Under the pieces are notes generated by a model. It did no database searches, was not told the origin of the DNA, and was given only the letters and a program-made list of their open reading frames with translations. Source: SIG607 sp045605385 (GTDB taxonomy: Bacteria > Bacillota > Clostridia > Oscillospirales > Acutalibacteraceae). Taken from it: a DNA stretch of 64,000 nucleotides. The position numbers and the translations under genes were made by a program. This document shows, in pieces, positions 42,700 through 52,324 of the stretch (positions within the stretch are counted from its first letter, which is position 1; every line of letters begins with the position of its first letter). The DNA is taken from positions 1 through 64,000 of the forward strand of contig JAZUPW010000012.1 of assembly GCA_045605385.1 (NCBI GenBank). The letters run 5' to 3'.

Positions 42700-44514
42700 A
42701 TGATTCGTGCGCATGTATTGATTTGCGGTGGTACGGGTTGTACATCTTCCGGAAGTGTTGAAATTCAAAAGGCTTTCTTAGAAAACATTGAAAAGAACGG
42801 CCTTTCCGAAGAAGTAAAACTTGTACAAACAGGTTGTTTCGGCCTTTGTGCACTTGGTCCGGTAGTTATTATCTATCCGGAAGGAACATTCTATAGCCGT
42901 GTAACTAAAGAGGATGTTGCAGAAATCGTTGAAGAACATCTTCTTAAAGGCCGTATCGTAGACCGTTTGGTTTACAAGGATACAGGCGAAGAAAAAGCTG
43001 AAGGCAATATTGCACTCAGCGACACTGCTTTCTATAAAACACAGAACCGTGTTGTTCTTCGTAACTGCGGTGTTATTAACCCCGAAGATATTGAAGAATA
43101 TATTGCTATGGACGGTTATGCAGCACTTGGTAAGGTTCTTACCGAAATGACACCTGAAGATGTTATTAAGGAAATAACCGATTCCGGTCTTCGTGGCCGT
43201 GGCGGCGGTGGATTCCCCACAGGCCGTAAATGGGCTCTTTGTGCTCCCAATAAAGCACCTCAGAAGTATGTAGTATGTAACGCCGACGAAGGTGACCCCG
43301 GTGCATTTATGGACCGTTCCGTACTTGAAGGCGATCCTCACTGCCTTATTGAAGCAATGGCTATTGCGGGTTATGCAATTGGTGCTACCGAAGGTTACGT
43401 TTACGTTCGTGCTGAATATCCTATTGCTGTAAAACGTCTTGAAAAAGCAATTGAAGATGCAAGAAAGTACGGTCTTTTAGGTAAGGATATCTTCGGCAGC
43501 GGATTTGACTTTGATATGCATGTTCGTCTTGGCGCAGGCGCATTCGTTTGCGGTGAAGAAACAGCTCTTATGACATCTATTGAAGGTAACCGTGGCGAAC
43601 CCCGTCCGCGTCCTCCGTATCCTGCAGTTAAAGGTCTTTACGAAGCACCTACCGTTGAAAACAACGTTGAAACCTTTGCAAACGTTCCTCAAATTATTCT
43701 TCGCGGTGCAGAGTGGTTTGCTTCTATGGGTACTGAAAAGTCTAAGGGTACCAAGGTATTTGCATTAGGCGGTAAGATTAAGAATACAGGTCTTGTTGAA
43801 ATTCCTATGGGTACAACACTCCGTGAAATCATTGAAGATATCGGTGGCGGTATTCCTAATGGCAAGAAGTTCAAAGCTGCTCAGACAGGCGGTCCTTCTG
43901 GCGGTTGTATTCCTGCTTCGCTTATTGATACCGAAGTTGATTACGATAACCTTACAGCTATTGGTTGTATGATGGGTTCTGGCGGTCTTATCGTTATGGA
44001 CGAAGACAACTGTATGGTTGATATGGCTAAGTTCTTCCTTGAATTTACCGTTGATGAATCCTGCGGTAAGTGTACTCCTTGCCGTGTAGGTACAAAGAGA
44101 CTCCTTGAACTTCTTGATAAGATTACCGAAGGCAATGCTACTATGGAAGATCTTGACAGACTTGAAGAACTTTGTAACTACATCAAGCAGAACTCTCTTT
44201 GCGGTCTCGGTCAGACAGCACCGAACCCTGTTCTTGCTACACTTAACTTCTTCAGAGATGAGTATATTGCTCATATCGTTGATAAGAAGTGTCCTGCAGG
44301 CGTTTGTAAGAATCTTCTTACATTCGTTATTGATAAAGATAAATGTATCGGTTGCGGTCTTTGTGCTAAGAACTGTCCTGTTGATACCATCTTCAGAACC
44401 GATTACGTTGCAGAAGGTCATAAACTCGCTTCGTTCGAAATTGATCCTTCAAAGTGTATTAAGTGCGGCGCTTGTATAACTAACTGTAAGTTCAAGGCCG
44501 TTTCAAAACAGTAA
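42700..44514 (+). CDS. hydB: HydB, NADH/FMN subunit of bifurcating [FeFe] hydrogenase
   Basis: A 604-residue NuoF-like subunit. In order: thioredoxin-like 2Fe-2S domain (residues 1-90, GGTGCTSSGS and QTGCFGLCALG), NADH/FMN Rossmann domain (GLRGRGGGGFPTGRKW and NADEGDPGAFMDRSVLEGDP), SLBB segment, and the NuoF cluster motif SCGKCTPCRVGTKRLLEL. It ends with two 4Fe-4S ferredoxin motifs (CIGCGLCAKNCP and CIKCGACITNC). It exchanges electrons with NADH and is the presumed bifurcation site in HydABC. The full domain set is present. TAGGAGG precedes the ATG. Confidence 0.95.
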   Translation: MIRAHVLICGGTGCTSSGSVEIQKAFLENIEKNGLSEEVKLVQTGCFGLCALGPVVIIYPEGTFYSRVTKEDVAEIVEEHLLKGRIVDRLVYKDTGEEKAEGNIALSDTAFYKTQNRVVLRNCGVINPEDIEEYIAMDGYAALGKVLTEMTPEDVIKEITDSGLRGRGGGGFPTGRKWALCAPNKAPQKYVVCNADEGDPGAFMDRSVLEGDPHCLIEAMAIAGYAIGATEGYVYVRAEYPIAVKRLEKAIEDARKYGLLGKDIFGSGFDFDMHVRLGAGAFVCGEETALMTSIEGNRGEPRPRPPYPAVKGLYEAPTVENNVETFANVPQIILRGAEWFASMGTEKSKGTKVFALGGKIKNTGLVEIPMGTTLREIIEDIGGGIPNGKKFKAAQTGGPSGGCIPASLIDTEVDYDNLTAIGCMMGSGGLIVMDEDNCMVDMAKFFLEFTVDESCGKCTPCRVGTKRLLELLDKITEGNATMEDLDRLEELCNYIKQNSLCGLGQTAPNPVLATLNFFRDEYIAHIVDKKCPAGVCKNLLTFVIDKDKCIGCGLCAKNCPVDTIFRTDYVAEGHKLASFEIDPSKCIKCGACITNCKFKAVSKQ

Positions 44515-44532
44515 GGAAAGGAGCTCTAAAAA

Positions 44533-46281
44533 ATGGAAATGTTAAATGTTAAAGTAAACGGCATTGCCGTAAGCGTACCTAAGGGCTCTACCATATTGGA
44601 GGCTGCCCGTGTAGCAGGTGTTGAAATTCCTACACTTTGCTATATGAAGAAAATTAACGAAATCGGCGCTTGCCGTATCTGTGTTGTTGAAGCAACAGGC
44701 GCACGCGGTCTTGTTACCGCTTGTGTATACCCTGTAACCGAGGGTATGGAAATTCAAACAAACACAGAAAAAGTTCAGAAAGCAAGAAAAACTACTCTTG
44801 AACTTATTCTTTCTACACACGATAAAAAGTGTCTTTCCTGTGCTCGCTCTACAAACTGCGAATTACAGAAACTTTGTATGGAATACGGTGTAGATTCCGA
44901 TACTTTCGACGGTTTCAAACCTACCTATGAACTTGACGTATCTTCTGCTCATCTTGTAAGAGATAACAATAAGTGTATTCTTTGCCGTCGCTGTGTTGCT
45001 GTTTGTCAAGAACAGTACGTAAGCGTTTTAGGCGCTAACGAACGTGGTATTGATACTTCTATCGGTTGTGCATTCAAAATGAATCTTAACGACGTTCCTT
45101 GTATTTCTTGCGGTCAGTGTACTGCTGTATGTCCTACAGGTGCTCTTACCGAAAAGGATGATACCGATAAGGTTTGGGAAGCATTGGCAGATGAAAGCAA
45201 ACACGTTGTTGTTCAGGTTGCTCCTTCTATCCGTGCTACCTTGGGCGAATGCTTCAATATGCCTATTGGTACAAACGTAGAAGGCAAAATGGTTGCTGCT
45301 TTACGCAGACTCGGTTTTGATAAAGTGTTCGACACCAACTTCGGCGCTGACTTAACAATTGTTGAAGAAGCAAACGAACTTGTTGAACGCATTAAGAACG
45401 GCGGCACATTGCCAATGATTACTTCTTGCTCACCCGGTTGGGTTAAGTTCTGCGAATATTACTACGGTGATATGATTGGTCACTTATCTAGCTGTAAATC
45501 TCCTCAGCAGATGACAGGCGCTATGATTAAGACTTACTATGCTGAAAAGTTTGGTCTTGATCCTAAGAATATAGTTGTTGTATCTGTAATGCCTTGTACT
45601 GCTAAGAAGTTCGAAATTGGCAGAGAAGACCAGAACGCCGCAGGTGTAGCAGACGTTGATATTGCTATTACCACAAGAGAACTTTCCCGTATGATTATGC
45701 GTGCTGGTATTAACTTTACTGCACTTGCAGATGAAGAATTTGATGATCCTATGGGTGAAGATACCGGCGCAGCCGTTATCTTCGGTGCAACAGGCGGTGT
45801 TATGGAAGCTGCTATCCGTACTGCTAACGATTGGCTTAACGGTGAAACACCCGTTGCTCCTTTAATGGCAGTTCGCGGTACCGACAGCATTAAGGAAGCA
45901 TCTGTAAATCTTGCTGGCAACGAAATTAAGGTTGCTGTTGCTTCTGGCGCTAAGGCTGCTAAAGAAGTTATGGACAAGATTAAAGCAGGTAATCCTGACG
46001 GTTGGACATTCATTGAAATTATGGGTTGCCCAGGCGGCTGTGTAAACGGCGGCGGTCAGCCTATTCAGCCTCAGTATGTACGCGATACAGTTGATTTAAA
46101 GGCTGTTCGCGCTAAGGCTCTTTATGATCAGGATGAAGCTATGACACTTCGTAAGTCTCACGAATCTCCTGCAATTAAGGCTCTCTACGGTGAAGGCAAG
46201 TGGTTCGAATCCTTCGGTTGCCATAAGGCTCACGAAACACTCCACACAACCTATACAAAGAGAAAAAAATATAACTATTAA
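44533..46281 (+). CDS. hydA: HydA, catalytic subunit of bifurcating [FeFe] hydrogenase
   Basis: A 582-residue catalytic subunit. The N-terminus is a plant-type 2Fe-2S domain (CYMKKINEIGACRICVVEA), then a His-Cys 4Fe-4S motif (HDKKCLSCARSTNCELQKLC), and two 4Fe-4S motifs (CILCRRCVAVCQ and CISCGQCTAVCP). H-cluster motifs are complete: TSCSPGWVKF, MPCTAKKFE and MGCPGGCVNGGGQP. A small-subunit-like tail ends near KRKKYNY. It makes H2 from reduced ferredoxin and NADH electrons through HydB and HydC. Maturases HydE, F and G are not in this window. It is the last gene before a strong terminator. Confidence 0.96.
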   Translation: MEMLNVKVNGIAVSVPKGSTILEAARVAGVEIPTLCYMKKINEIGACRICVVEATGARGLVTACVYPVTEGMEIQTNTEKVQKARKTTLELILSTHDKKCLSCARSTNCELQKLCMEYGVDSDTFDGFKPTYELDVSSAHLVRDNNKCILCRRCVAVCQEQYVSVLGANERGIDTSIGCAFKMNLNDVPCISCGQCTAVCPTGALTEKDDTDKVWEALADESKHVVVQVAPSIRATLGECFNMPIGTNVEGKMVAALRRLGFDKVFDTNFGADLTIVEEANELVERIKNGGTLPMITSCSPGWVKFCEYYYGDMIGHLSSCKSPQQMTGAMIKTYYAEKFGLDPKNIVVVSVMPCTAKKFEIGREDQNAAGVADVDIAITTRELSRMIMRAGINFTALADEEFDDPMGEDTGAAVIFGATGGVMEAAIRTANDWLNGETPVAPLMAVRGTDSIKEASVNLAGNEIKVAVASGAKAAKEVMDKIKAGNPDGWTFIEIMGCPGGCVNGGGQPIQPQYVRDTVDLKAVRAKALYDQDEAMTLRKSHESPAIKALYGEGKWFESFGCHKAHETLHTTYTKRKKYNY

Positions 46282-46289
46282 TTAGGTTT

Positions 46290-46330
46290 AACGAAAACCC
46301 GTCTGTTTCTTAGAAACAGACGGGTTTTGT
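46290..46330 (+). terminator. Terminator of the hydrogenase operon
   Basis: Hairpin AAAACCCGTCTGTTTC/GAAACAGACGGGTTTT followed by GTTTT, 13 bases after the hydA stop. Confidence 0.92.
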
Positions 46331-46636
46331 TTTAGAAATCATGTTTTAATTTGAAACTTTTTGTATTTACAATAAGATTTCTAATAAACATAGTGCTATT
46401 TTGATATTATTGTTGTAAAAATTATAATAATATAAAATTAGCAAAATTAAATATAATTTTTGTAAGATGTAATTGTATTATAAAAATTATAAATATCGTT
46501 TTAACAATTCTCTTCACTGGTGTTAACTATGTTACTGTAAGTTGATATTTTATAAAAAGTAATTGATATATTAATATTTATTATAATGATTTTGTGATAT
46601 CATTATAAATATACTGGTTATGTTTGGAGGTTTGAA
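46331..46636 (+). promoter_or_regulatory. AT-rich gap with shared box and promoter ahead of the dockerin gene
   Basis: A 306-base gap without a gene. It holds AAGATTTCTAATAAA (46374-46388), 12 bases, TTGATA (46401-46406), 16 bases and TATAAT (46423-46428). The same box and spacings lie at 29698-29752 before the other large secreted protein. The resulting leader is about 200 bases; I see no clear riboswitch or leader peptide in it. Confidence 0.6.
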
Positions 46637-46954
46637 ATGATTAAAAAGTTGTGTTGTTTTATGTTAATTTGTATTCTTTGGTTATGCGTTTCATTTGGCA
46701 CTTTTGCATCACTTATTGGTGATATAAATTCCGACGGTGGGGTAGACGCTGCCGATTTAGCAGCGTTAAAAAAGCAAATAGCGGGGTTAGAAAGTAGTAT
46801 TATCAATACCTCCGACGTAGACGGTGACGGATACACCAACGCCGCTGATTTGGCGCTTCTTAAAAAGCATATTGCAGGACTGATTAATCTTAATCCCGAA
46901 CCCACACCTGATATTGATTATGAAGATAAGGATATATGGACTGATCCCGTATAA
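46637..46954 (+). CDS. Stand-alone secreted dockerin protein
   Basis: A 105-residue exported protein that is almost nothing but a type I dockerin. The signal peptide ends near TFA-SL (residue 24). The two Ca-binding repeats are GDINSDGGVDAADLAALKKQ (28-47) and SDVDGDGYTNAADLALLKKH (59-78), each with the DxNxDGxxxAxDLxxLKK pattern. A short acidic tail follows (EPTPDIDYEDKD). No catalytic domain is attached. It could plug a cohesin, act as an adaptor, or be a dockerin split off from an enzyme. It starts behind TTGGAGG. The 1749-residue protein starts 35 bases downstream. Confidence 0.85.
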   Translation: MIKKLCCFMLICILWLCVSFGTFASLIGDINSDGGVDAADLAALKKQIAGLESSIINTSDVDGDGYTNAADLALLKKHIAGLINLNPEPTPDIDYEDKDIWTDPV

Positions 46955-46989
46955 TCTTTACAATACATAATAAAAAAGGAGAAGTTGTT

Positions 46990-49900
46990 ATGAAAAAACT
47001 TTTAAGTATTGTTTTAGCGGTCGCTATGGTGCTGTCTACATTAGTTTTTGCGCCTATTGTTACCGTTAATGCAGAAACAGGCGTTACGCTGAATGCTAAC
47101 GGCGGAACAGTAAACGGTAAGGCTACTGTTACTGTAACGGCAGGTGAAAAAGCGAATTTGCCATATCCCACAAGAGACGGTTACCGTTTCGGCGGTTGGT
47201 TTACCGACGAGGATTGCACACAGGCGGTGGGAGATACTACCGTAGACGGTGATACTCTTTATGCTAAGTGGAAAGATGCTACTGTATTTTATACCGATTT
47301 TTCTGTAGATGATGCCACTGCATACAATTCGGGTGTTGGCTCGGTTGATGCAAAGGGTAATTCTTTTACCCCCTTAACGGCAGTTCTTGCTTACGGTGCA
47401 AACGTAACCTCTGAATTAGTTTCTTTAAAAGACGCTTCCGGAAATGATACGTCGCTTTTAAAACTATCTAATGTTTACAGCACTGATTCCTATGCACAGG
47501 TTGGCGTTCAAAACCTTGTGTTTACCGACGAAAACGGTTTTCCCTATGAACTTGAAAATAATGCAAACTATAAAATAGATTATAAACTTTATTTTGACAC
47601 CACGGGAACGTGGAGACGTTTTTGGTTCGGACGAGGCGGTTTCCAAAGCGCAACCAACCTTTCAACAGGTGCTGTACATAATGCTAATTATACTACAAGT
47701 TTTGATGATTCAACAGGGGATAGTTTTACAACTGTATCTATTCCTTATGGCGGCTCTAACAGTCTTACCGCAGCTACCACCACATCACATTCTAACGCTT
47801 GGTATATGCCCAATATAACCTCTTACACAACAGCGGTGTACGGCGATGCAAAATTAAGTGAAAATTGGTACGATTTTTCTTCTTCAGGTACTAACCGTTA
47901 TCTGCCAACCTCTGAATTTGAGGTAGTAGATAACAAATTTACATTGGAGAATGATGCTAAGACCTTTTCTTATACTTACGGTAACTATTTTGCTTTTTAT
48001 AATGGCTTTACGGGTAAAGACGCCATCGTTTACTTAGATTACGTAAGAATTACTAAAGAAGTTAATGCTAATTGGAATGCCAACGGCGGTACTGTAGATG
48101 GCAAGACAACAGGCACAATTACAGGTTGGTCGGGTGAAACATTTGATATTACACCTACTAAAGAAGATTACACATTTGGCGGTTGGTTTAGCGATGTTGA
48201 ATGTACAATACCTGTAGATAATGTGTTAGACGGTGATGTAGATAATAAGACTATTTATGCTAAATGGATAAGCAATCTTGTTACTTTAGATGCTAACGGA
48301 GGCCTTGTTAACGGCAAGGCAAAGGAAGAAGTAACTCCGGGTAGCAAAGCAGAACTTCCGTATCCTACAAGAAACGGTTACCGCTTTGGCGGTTGGTATA
48401 CCGATAAAAACTGTACTGAGGCAGTAGGCAACACAACCGTTGCGGGCACCACACTTTATGCTAAGTGGAAGGATGCCACCGTATTTTACAGCGATTTTTC
48501 AATTACTGATGCAACAGCATTTGATATTAATGAAACGAGCATTGACGAAGCGGGCAATTCTTTTTATCCAATGGCAGTCCGCGGCGGCTATTCTCCATCT
48601 GTAACAGGTACTATTGAAATCTTAGAGGATGGTGAAGGAGTTTCTCATACTTTATGGAACCTTAACGTTAATCCGAGCACTCAGACCTGGTCTACTATAA
48701 AGGAATTTACCGCTATTATTACCGATGAAAACGGTTATCCTTACGTGCTTGAAAATAATGCTAACTATAAGATAGATGTTAAATATTATTACGATCTTTC
48801 GGGAAATTATAGGCGTTTAAACTTCGGTCGTGGCGGCTATCAGTCCAGCGCTTCAATAACAGATGGCGTTGTTGGTAAAAAAGGGAGATCAACCGATGCT
48901 GGCGATAAACCTTTTACTGCAAAAAGTATACCGCTTGAGGGAAGCAACAGTCTTGCTGCTGTTACCGATGTTACCTTTGACAGTATGAAGAAACTGCCTA
49001 ACGGTACAATTTGGCAAACTCTTACTTATAACGATACAAAAGATGACGATATCTGGTACAATTCTTCTTACAGTAATACATATTATCTTGCAACAAGTGA
49101 ATATACAATCACAAATAATACCTTTGATATAATAAGTAATGACGGAACAGCGCTTGTTACTCATGGTAATTATCTTGCTCTTTGGAGTAATGCAGGACAT
49201 AATAACAATATTTATATTGATTATATAAATGTTATTAAAGAGGTTAAAACATTTTATAATGCAACAGGCGGTGTGTTGAACGCAGCCGAAACTGGTACAA
49301 TAACCGGTTGGTCGGGTGATGTTTTACCTACGCCTACAAGAAAAGGTTACTATTTTGAGGGTTGGTATTTAGATGAAGCTCTTACCATTCCTGCACCGAA
49401 AACCTTCTGCGGCGATACTGATAACGTTACTGTTTATGCTAAGTGGAGCGATGCTACCTTTGTTACAAAGATTGACTTTGAAACAAACGAAGTTTTATCT
49501 ACTAAATATGATGGAGTAAGCATTACTGCTAAGGATGGTAATGAATACAGTGTAAATTCCAACGGCGCTAATACAGGCCGCGAGAATGGTCACCGTTACG
49601 TAGGTAAGGGCAGCGGTGTAAACGGCTCATACGGTCAGGTATTCAGTGTTAATAACTCTACTCAAACCTATAATATTCAGTATGCATATCCGCTTAATAT
49701 TAATAATGAATTTTATTATTTAAATCCCGCTACAGATTATCTTATTAATATTGACGTTAAGATAAATCTTTCAGAGGATAGAATTAATGCAGGATATTCA
49801 AATACCAAACTTTTAGATATAGGCTACGGTCCTTATTATAACGGCTCATTCAAGTACGCTGAAGGGCTTAGCAGTAAAGATTCAACAGGAACTGTTACCG

Positions 49901-52239
49901 ACGGCCTTTTGCCTGTTGCAAGTGTTAACAACGGCAGTGTAGTTTTCGGCGGTACGGTTTTAGGTACTAAAGAAGGCGGTTGGACTACCGTACAACTTAA
50001 ACTAACCACGCCTGACGTAATGCCTAAAGCATCTAAGTATAATCCCATTCCCGAAATGCTAGTTCTTTGCGGTAACGCAACGTGGGGTTGTGATATTTAC
50101 GTAGATAACGTAATTATTGAGCGTTTTGTAAACGTTACTACCGTTGCTGATGACGGCACCGCAACAAGAGAAAGCCATAGAGCAGGAGATAAAATAACAC
50201 TTCCCAATATAAGCGCAAATGCAGATGTAATTAATGCTGATGGCACGGGTTATACAGCGCTTTCCAATAAGTGGTATACCGACAAATCTCTTACTGTTGA
50301 AACCGAAAATGAAGTAACCGTTCCAAGAGAAGACGTTGTTTACTATGAAGATATTGAAAAGATAGTAGAAAACAATGCTAATCAGGTAAGTTATTATGGA
50401 TTTGAAGATAGTGCGGCACAAACTCTTGGTACTGTAGTAGACGGCGGTTATTTAAGCAATAAAGCGTTAGAAATATCCTCTGTAGGTACACTAAGCGGTG
50501 TTATAAACGGTGTTGCTCTTAAAAAGGGTGTAACCTACTCCTTAATGTTCTACTATAAGTCTGCAGGTGATACGGTAATTGCCATAAACGGCGAAAGTAT
50601 TACCCTTGCTGCTGCAGATACTTATACGGCTTATAACTATACCTTTACGGCTGTTGGCGAGGCTTTGGAAATTGAAGTAACAAATTGCATTTCTCCTATA
50701 TATATTGACACAGTTGCAGTTTCCACAGCAGCCTTCGCCAACGGAACTGCAATACTTACCGAAGAAGTTGCTTGTGAAATAAATAAACAGGCTATGCGTT
50801 TCTTCTTTAGTTATAATATAGAAGAAGACGGAAACGTTGTTGTAAACGGTAAGAATTATACTATAGCAGAACGCGGTATGTATATTGCTTCGGATGTATC
50901 ATTAAACGGTGCAGAATTAACAGAAGATAATGCTTATTTAGTTGTAAGCAAGAAAGATAATTTTAATAGTTGTTGGTCGTATAAAGACGGTAACGTTGTT
51001 TTCTCTAACTATATAACAGGTTTCAATACCGATGACAACAGAGAAGTTGTAACAAGAGGCTTTATTAAAATGACCGACGGTACCGTATTCTACAGCGAAC
51101 AGTTAACAAGATCTGTTGAGTATAACAGAAATGCTATTTACGGTGAGAGCGTACTTGCCGAAATGCAAACCACAAAGAATGAGTTGGCTGAGGTTAAACA
51201 CGACGGCGACGTAAGTTATATTTTCCTTACCGACATTCATATAGACAAAGGCGTTAGTAATTTAAACACTACTACCGATTATCAGCGTCATGTAGAGCAA
51301 ACAATTAAAAATGCTGTAACCCTTGCAAACAGCGATGATAACATTGATTTCCTTGTTATAGGCGGTGATACCGTTGAAGGTTATCAGACACGCGCTCAGT
51401 ATGATAAATATATGAAGATAGTTACCGATACTCTTGCGCCCTGCGAAAAACCTGTTGTGTTTGTTCGCGGTAACCACGATAACAACCATAACAAGGGACA
51501 GGGACATCAGGCTCGCGTTTGGCAGAATGAAATCTATGCTCAAACTCAGGCGCTATTCCGCAAAGATTACTTTGTATACGATGAAAAGTTCTACGGTGAA
51601 TCAATGTATTTCTACTTCGATTTGGAAGAAAAGAAGACAAGAGTAATTTGTATAGATAACTATATAAGTGATTATGTACAGTCGGGCGAACAGTTAGAGT
51701 GGCTTGTTAATGAAGCGCTTACCGTAGAAGAAGATGGTTGGAAGTATGTCTTTGTTAACCACGCAAGTATTGTTGAACATTATTCGGGCGATACTGTTTG
51801 GAACAATGCTTTCAATACAAATCTTCGCGCAGTAATAAGTGCAATTAACAAAAAAGAGACAGTTAATATTAATTACACTTACACTTCACTTGCAGGTGAC
51901 GAAGAAACACTTGTTATTAACAAAGATTATTCTTCTTACGGTTCGTACGTAGTTGCTTCTTCTTGCGGTCACGTTCATAACTGCGCTATGGGTTATGACA
52001 GTGAAACGGGAGTAATAATTACTGCTTCACGTTCGGCAAGTAATGCAGGTTCATCAGCATTTGAATACGGTGCTGTATCAGATGATACGGGCTATGACGG
52101 TTCTCTTAGAAATAATACTGACCTTAAAAATGCAGACGTTTATTGCTTTGATGTATTTAACGTAGGCAGCCACGGTGTAGACCGCATACGTTTTGGTAAT
52201 GCGCCGCAATCAAATAAAACAGTATTATTTGAACAATAA
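46990..52239 (+). CDS. Large secreted metallophosphoesterase with InlB B-type repeats
   Basis: A 1749-residue exported protein; signal peptide to about VNA-ET (residue 28). Four InlB B-type (Listeria-Bacteroides) repeats have a GWxxD motif (GYRFGGWFTDEDC, YTFGGWFSDVEC, GYRFGGWYTDKNC, GYYFEGWYLDEA) at about residues 30-95, 357-425, 430-497 and 755-825, alternating with jelly-roll-like modules. Residues 1253-1385 match a module in the 1502-residue protein. The calcineurin-like phosphoesterase is complete: FLTDIHIDKG, VIGGDTVEG, VRGNHDNN, FVNHAS and CGHVHN. It may remove phosphate from glycans or nucleotides outside the cell. No LPXTG motif was seen. Confidence 0.85.
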   Translation: MKKLLSIVLAVAMVLSTLVFAPIVTVNAETGVTLNANGGTVNGKATVTVTAGEKANLPYPTRDGYRFGGWFTDEDCTQAVGDTTVDGDTLYAKWKDATVFYTDFSVDDATAYNSGVGSVDAKGNSFTPLTAVLAYGANVTSELVSLKDASGNDTSLLKLSNVYSTDSYAQVGVQNLVFTDENGFPYELENNANYKIDYKLYFDTTGTWRRFWFGRGGFQSATNLSTGAVHNANYTTSFDDSTGDSFTTVSIPYGGSNSLTAATTTSHSNAWYMPNITSYTTAVYGDAKLSENWYDFSSSGTNRYLPTSEFEVVDNKFTLENDAKTFSYTYGNYFAFYNGFTGKDAIVYLDYVRITKEVNANWNANGGTVDGKTTGTITGWSGETFDITPTKEDYTFGGWFSDVECTIPVDNVLDGDVDNKTIYAKWISNLVTLDANGGLVNGKAKEEVTPGSKAELPYPTRNGYRFGGWYTDKNCTEAVGNTTVAGTTLYAKWKDATVFYSDFSITDATAFDINETSIDEAGNSFYPMAVRGGYSPSVTGTIEILEDGEGVSHTLWNLNVNPSTQTWSTIKEFTAIITDENGYPYVLENNANYKIDVKYYYDLSGNYRRLNFGRGGYQSSASITDGVVGKKGRSTDAGDKPFTAKSIPLEGSNSLAAVTDVTFDSMKKLPNGTIWQTLTYNDTKDDDIWYNSSYSNTYYLATSEYTITNNTFDIISNDGTALVTHGNYLALWSNAGHNNNIYIDYINVIKEVKTFYNATGGVLNAAETGTITGWSGDVLPTPTRKGYYFEGWYLDEALTIPAPKTFCGDTDNVTVYAKWSDATFVTKIDFETNEVLSTKYDGVSITAKDGNEYSVNSNGANTGRENGHRYVGKGSGVNGSYGQVFSVNNSTQTYNIQYAYPLNINNEFYYLNPATDYLINIDVKINLSEDRINAGYSNTKLLDIGYGPYYNGSFKYAEGLSSKDSTGTVTDGLLPVASVNNGSVVFGGTVLGTKEGGWTTVQLKLTTPDVMPKASKYNPIPEMLVLCGNATWGCDIYVDNVIIERFVNVTTVADDGTATRESHRAGDKITLPNISANADVINADGTGYTALSNKWYTDKSLTVETENEVTVPREDVVYYEDIEKIVENNANQVSYYGFEDSAAQTLGTVVDGGYLSNKALEISSVGTLSGVINGVALKKGVTYSLMFYYKSAGDTVIAINGESITLAAADTYTAYNYTFTAVGEALEIEVTNCISPIYIDTVAVSTAAFANGTAILTEEVACEINKQAMRFFFSYNIEEDGNVVVNGKNYTIAERGMYIASDVSLNGAELTEDNAYLVVSKKDNFNSCWSYKDGNVVFSNYITGFNTDDNREVVTRGFIKMTDGTVFYSEQLTRSVEYNRNAIYGESVLAEMQTTKNELAEVKHDGDVSYIFLTDIHIDKGVSNLNTTTDYQRHVEQTIKNAVTLANSDDNIDFLVIGGDTVEGYQTRAQYDKYMKIVTDTLAPCEKPVVFVRGNHDNNHNKGQGHQARVWQNEIYAQTQALFRKDYFVYDEKFYGESMYFYFDLEEKKTRVICIDNYISDYVQSGEQLEWLVNEALTVEEDGWKYVFVNHASIVEHYSGDTVWNNAFNTNLRAVISAINKKETVNINYTYTSLAGDEETLVINKDYSSYGSYVVASSCGHVHNCAMGYDSETGVIITASRSASNAGSSAFEYGAVSDDTGYDGSLRNNTDLKNADVYCFDVFNVGSHGVDRIRFGNAPQSNKTVLFEQ

Positions 52240-52242
52240 TTT

Positions 52243-52272
52243 TAAAAGACCTTCGGTTTACCGAAGGTCTTT
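52243..52272 (+). terminator. Terminator after the phosphoesterase gene
   Basis: Hairpin AAAAGACCTTCGG/CCGAAGGTCTTTT with a TTTA loop. Confidence 0.9.
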
Positions 52273-52279
52273 TAACGTA

Positions 52280-52309
52280 TTGACATTTAAAGACAGAATA
52301 TGATATAAT
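52280..52309 (+). promoter_or_regulatory. Promoter ahead of the DUF559 element and chromate transporter
   Basis: TTGACA (52280-52285), 18-base spacer, TATAAT (52304-52309). The inverted-repeat element starts 16 bases after the -10 box, so the element appears to sit inside the 5' leader of the transporter pair. Confidence 0.75.
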
Positions 52310-52324
52310 CAAAAGCACGTTGTA

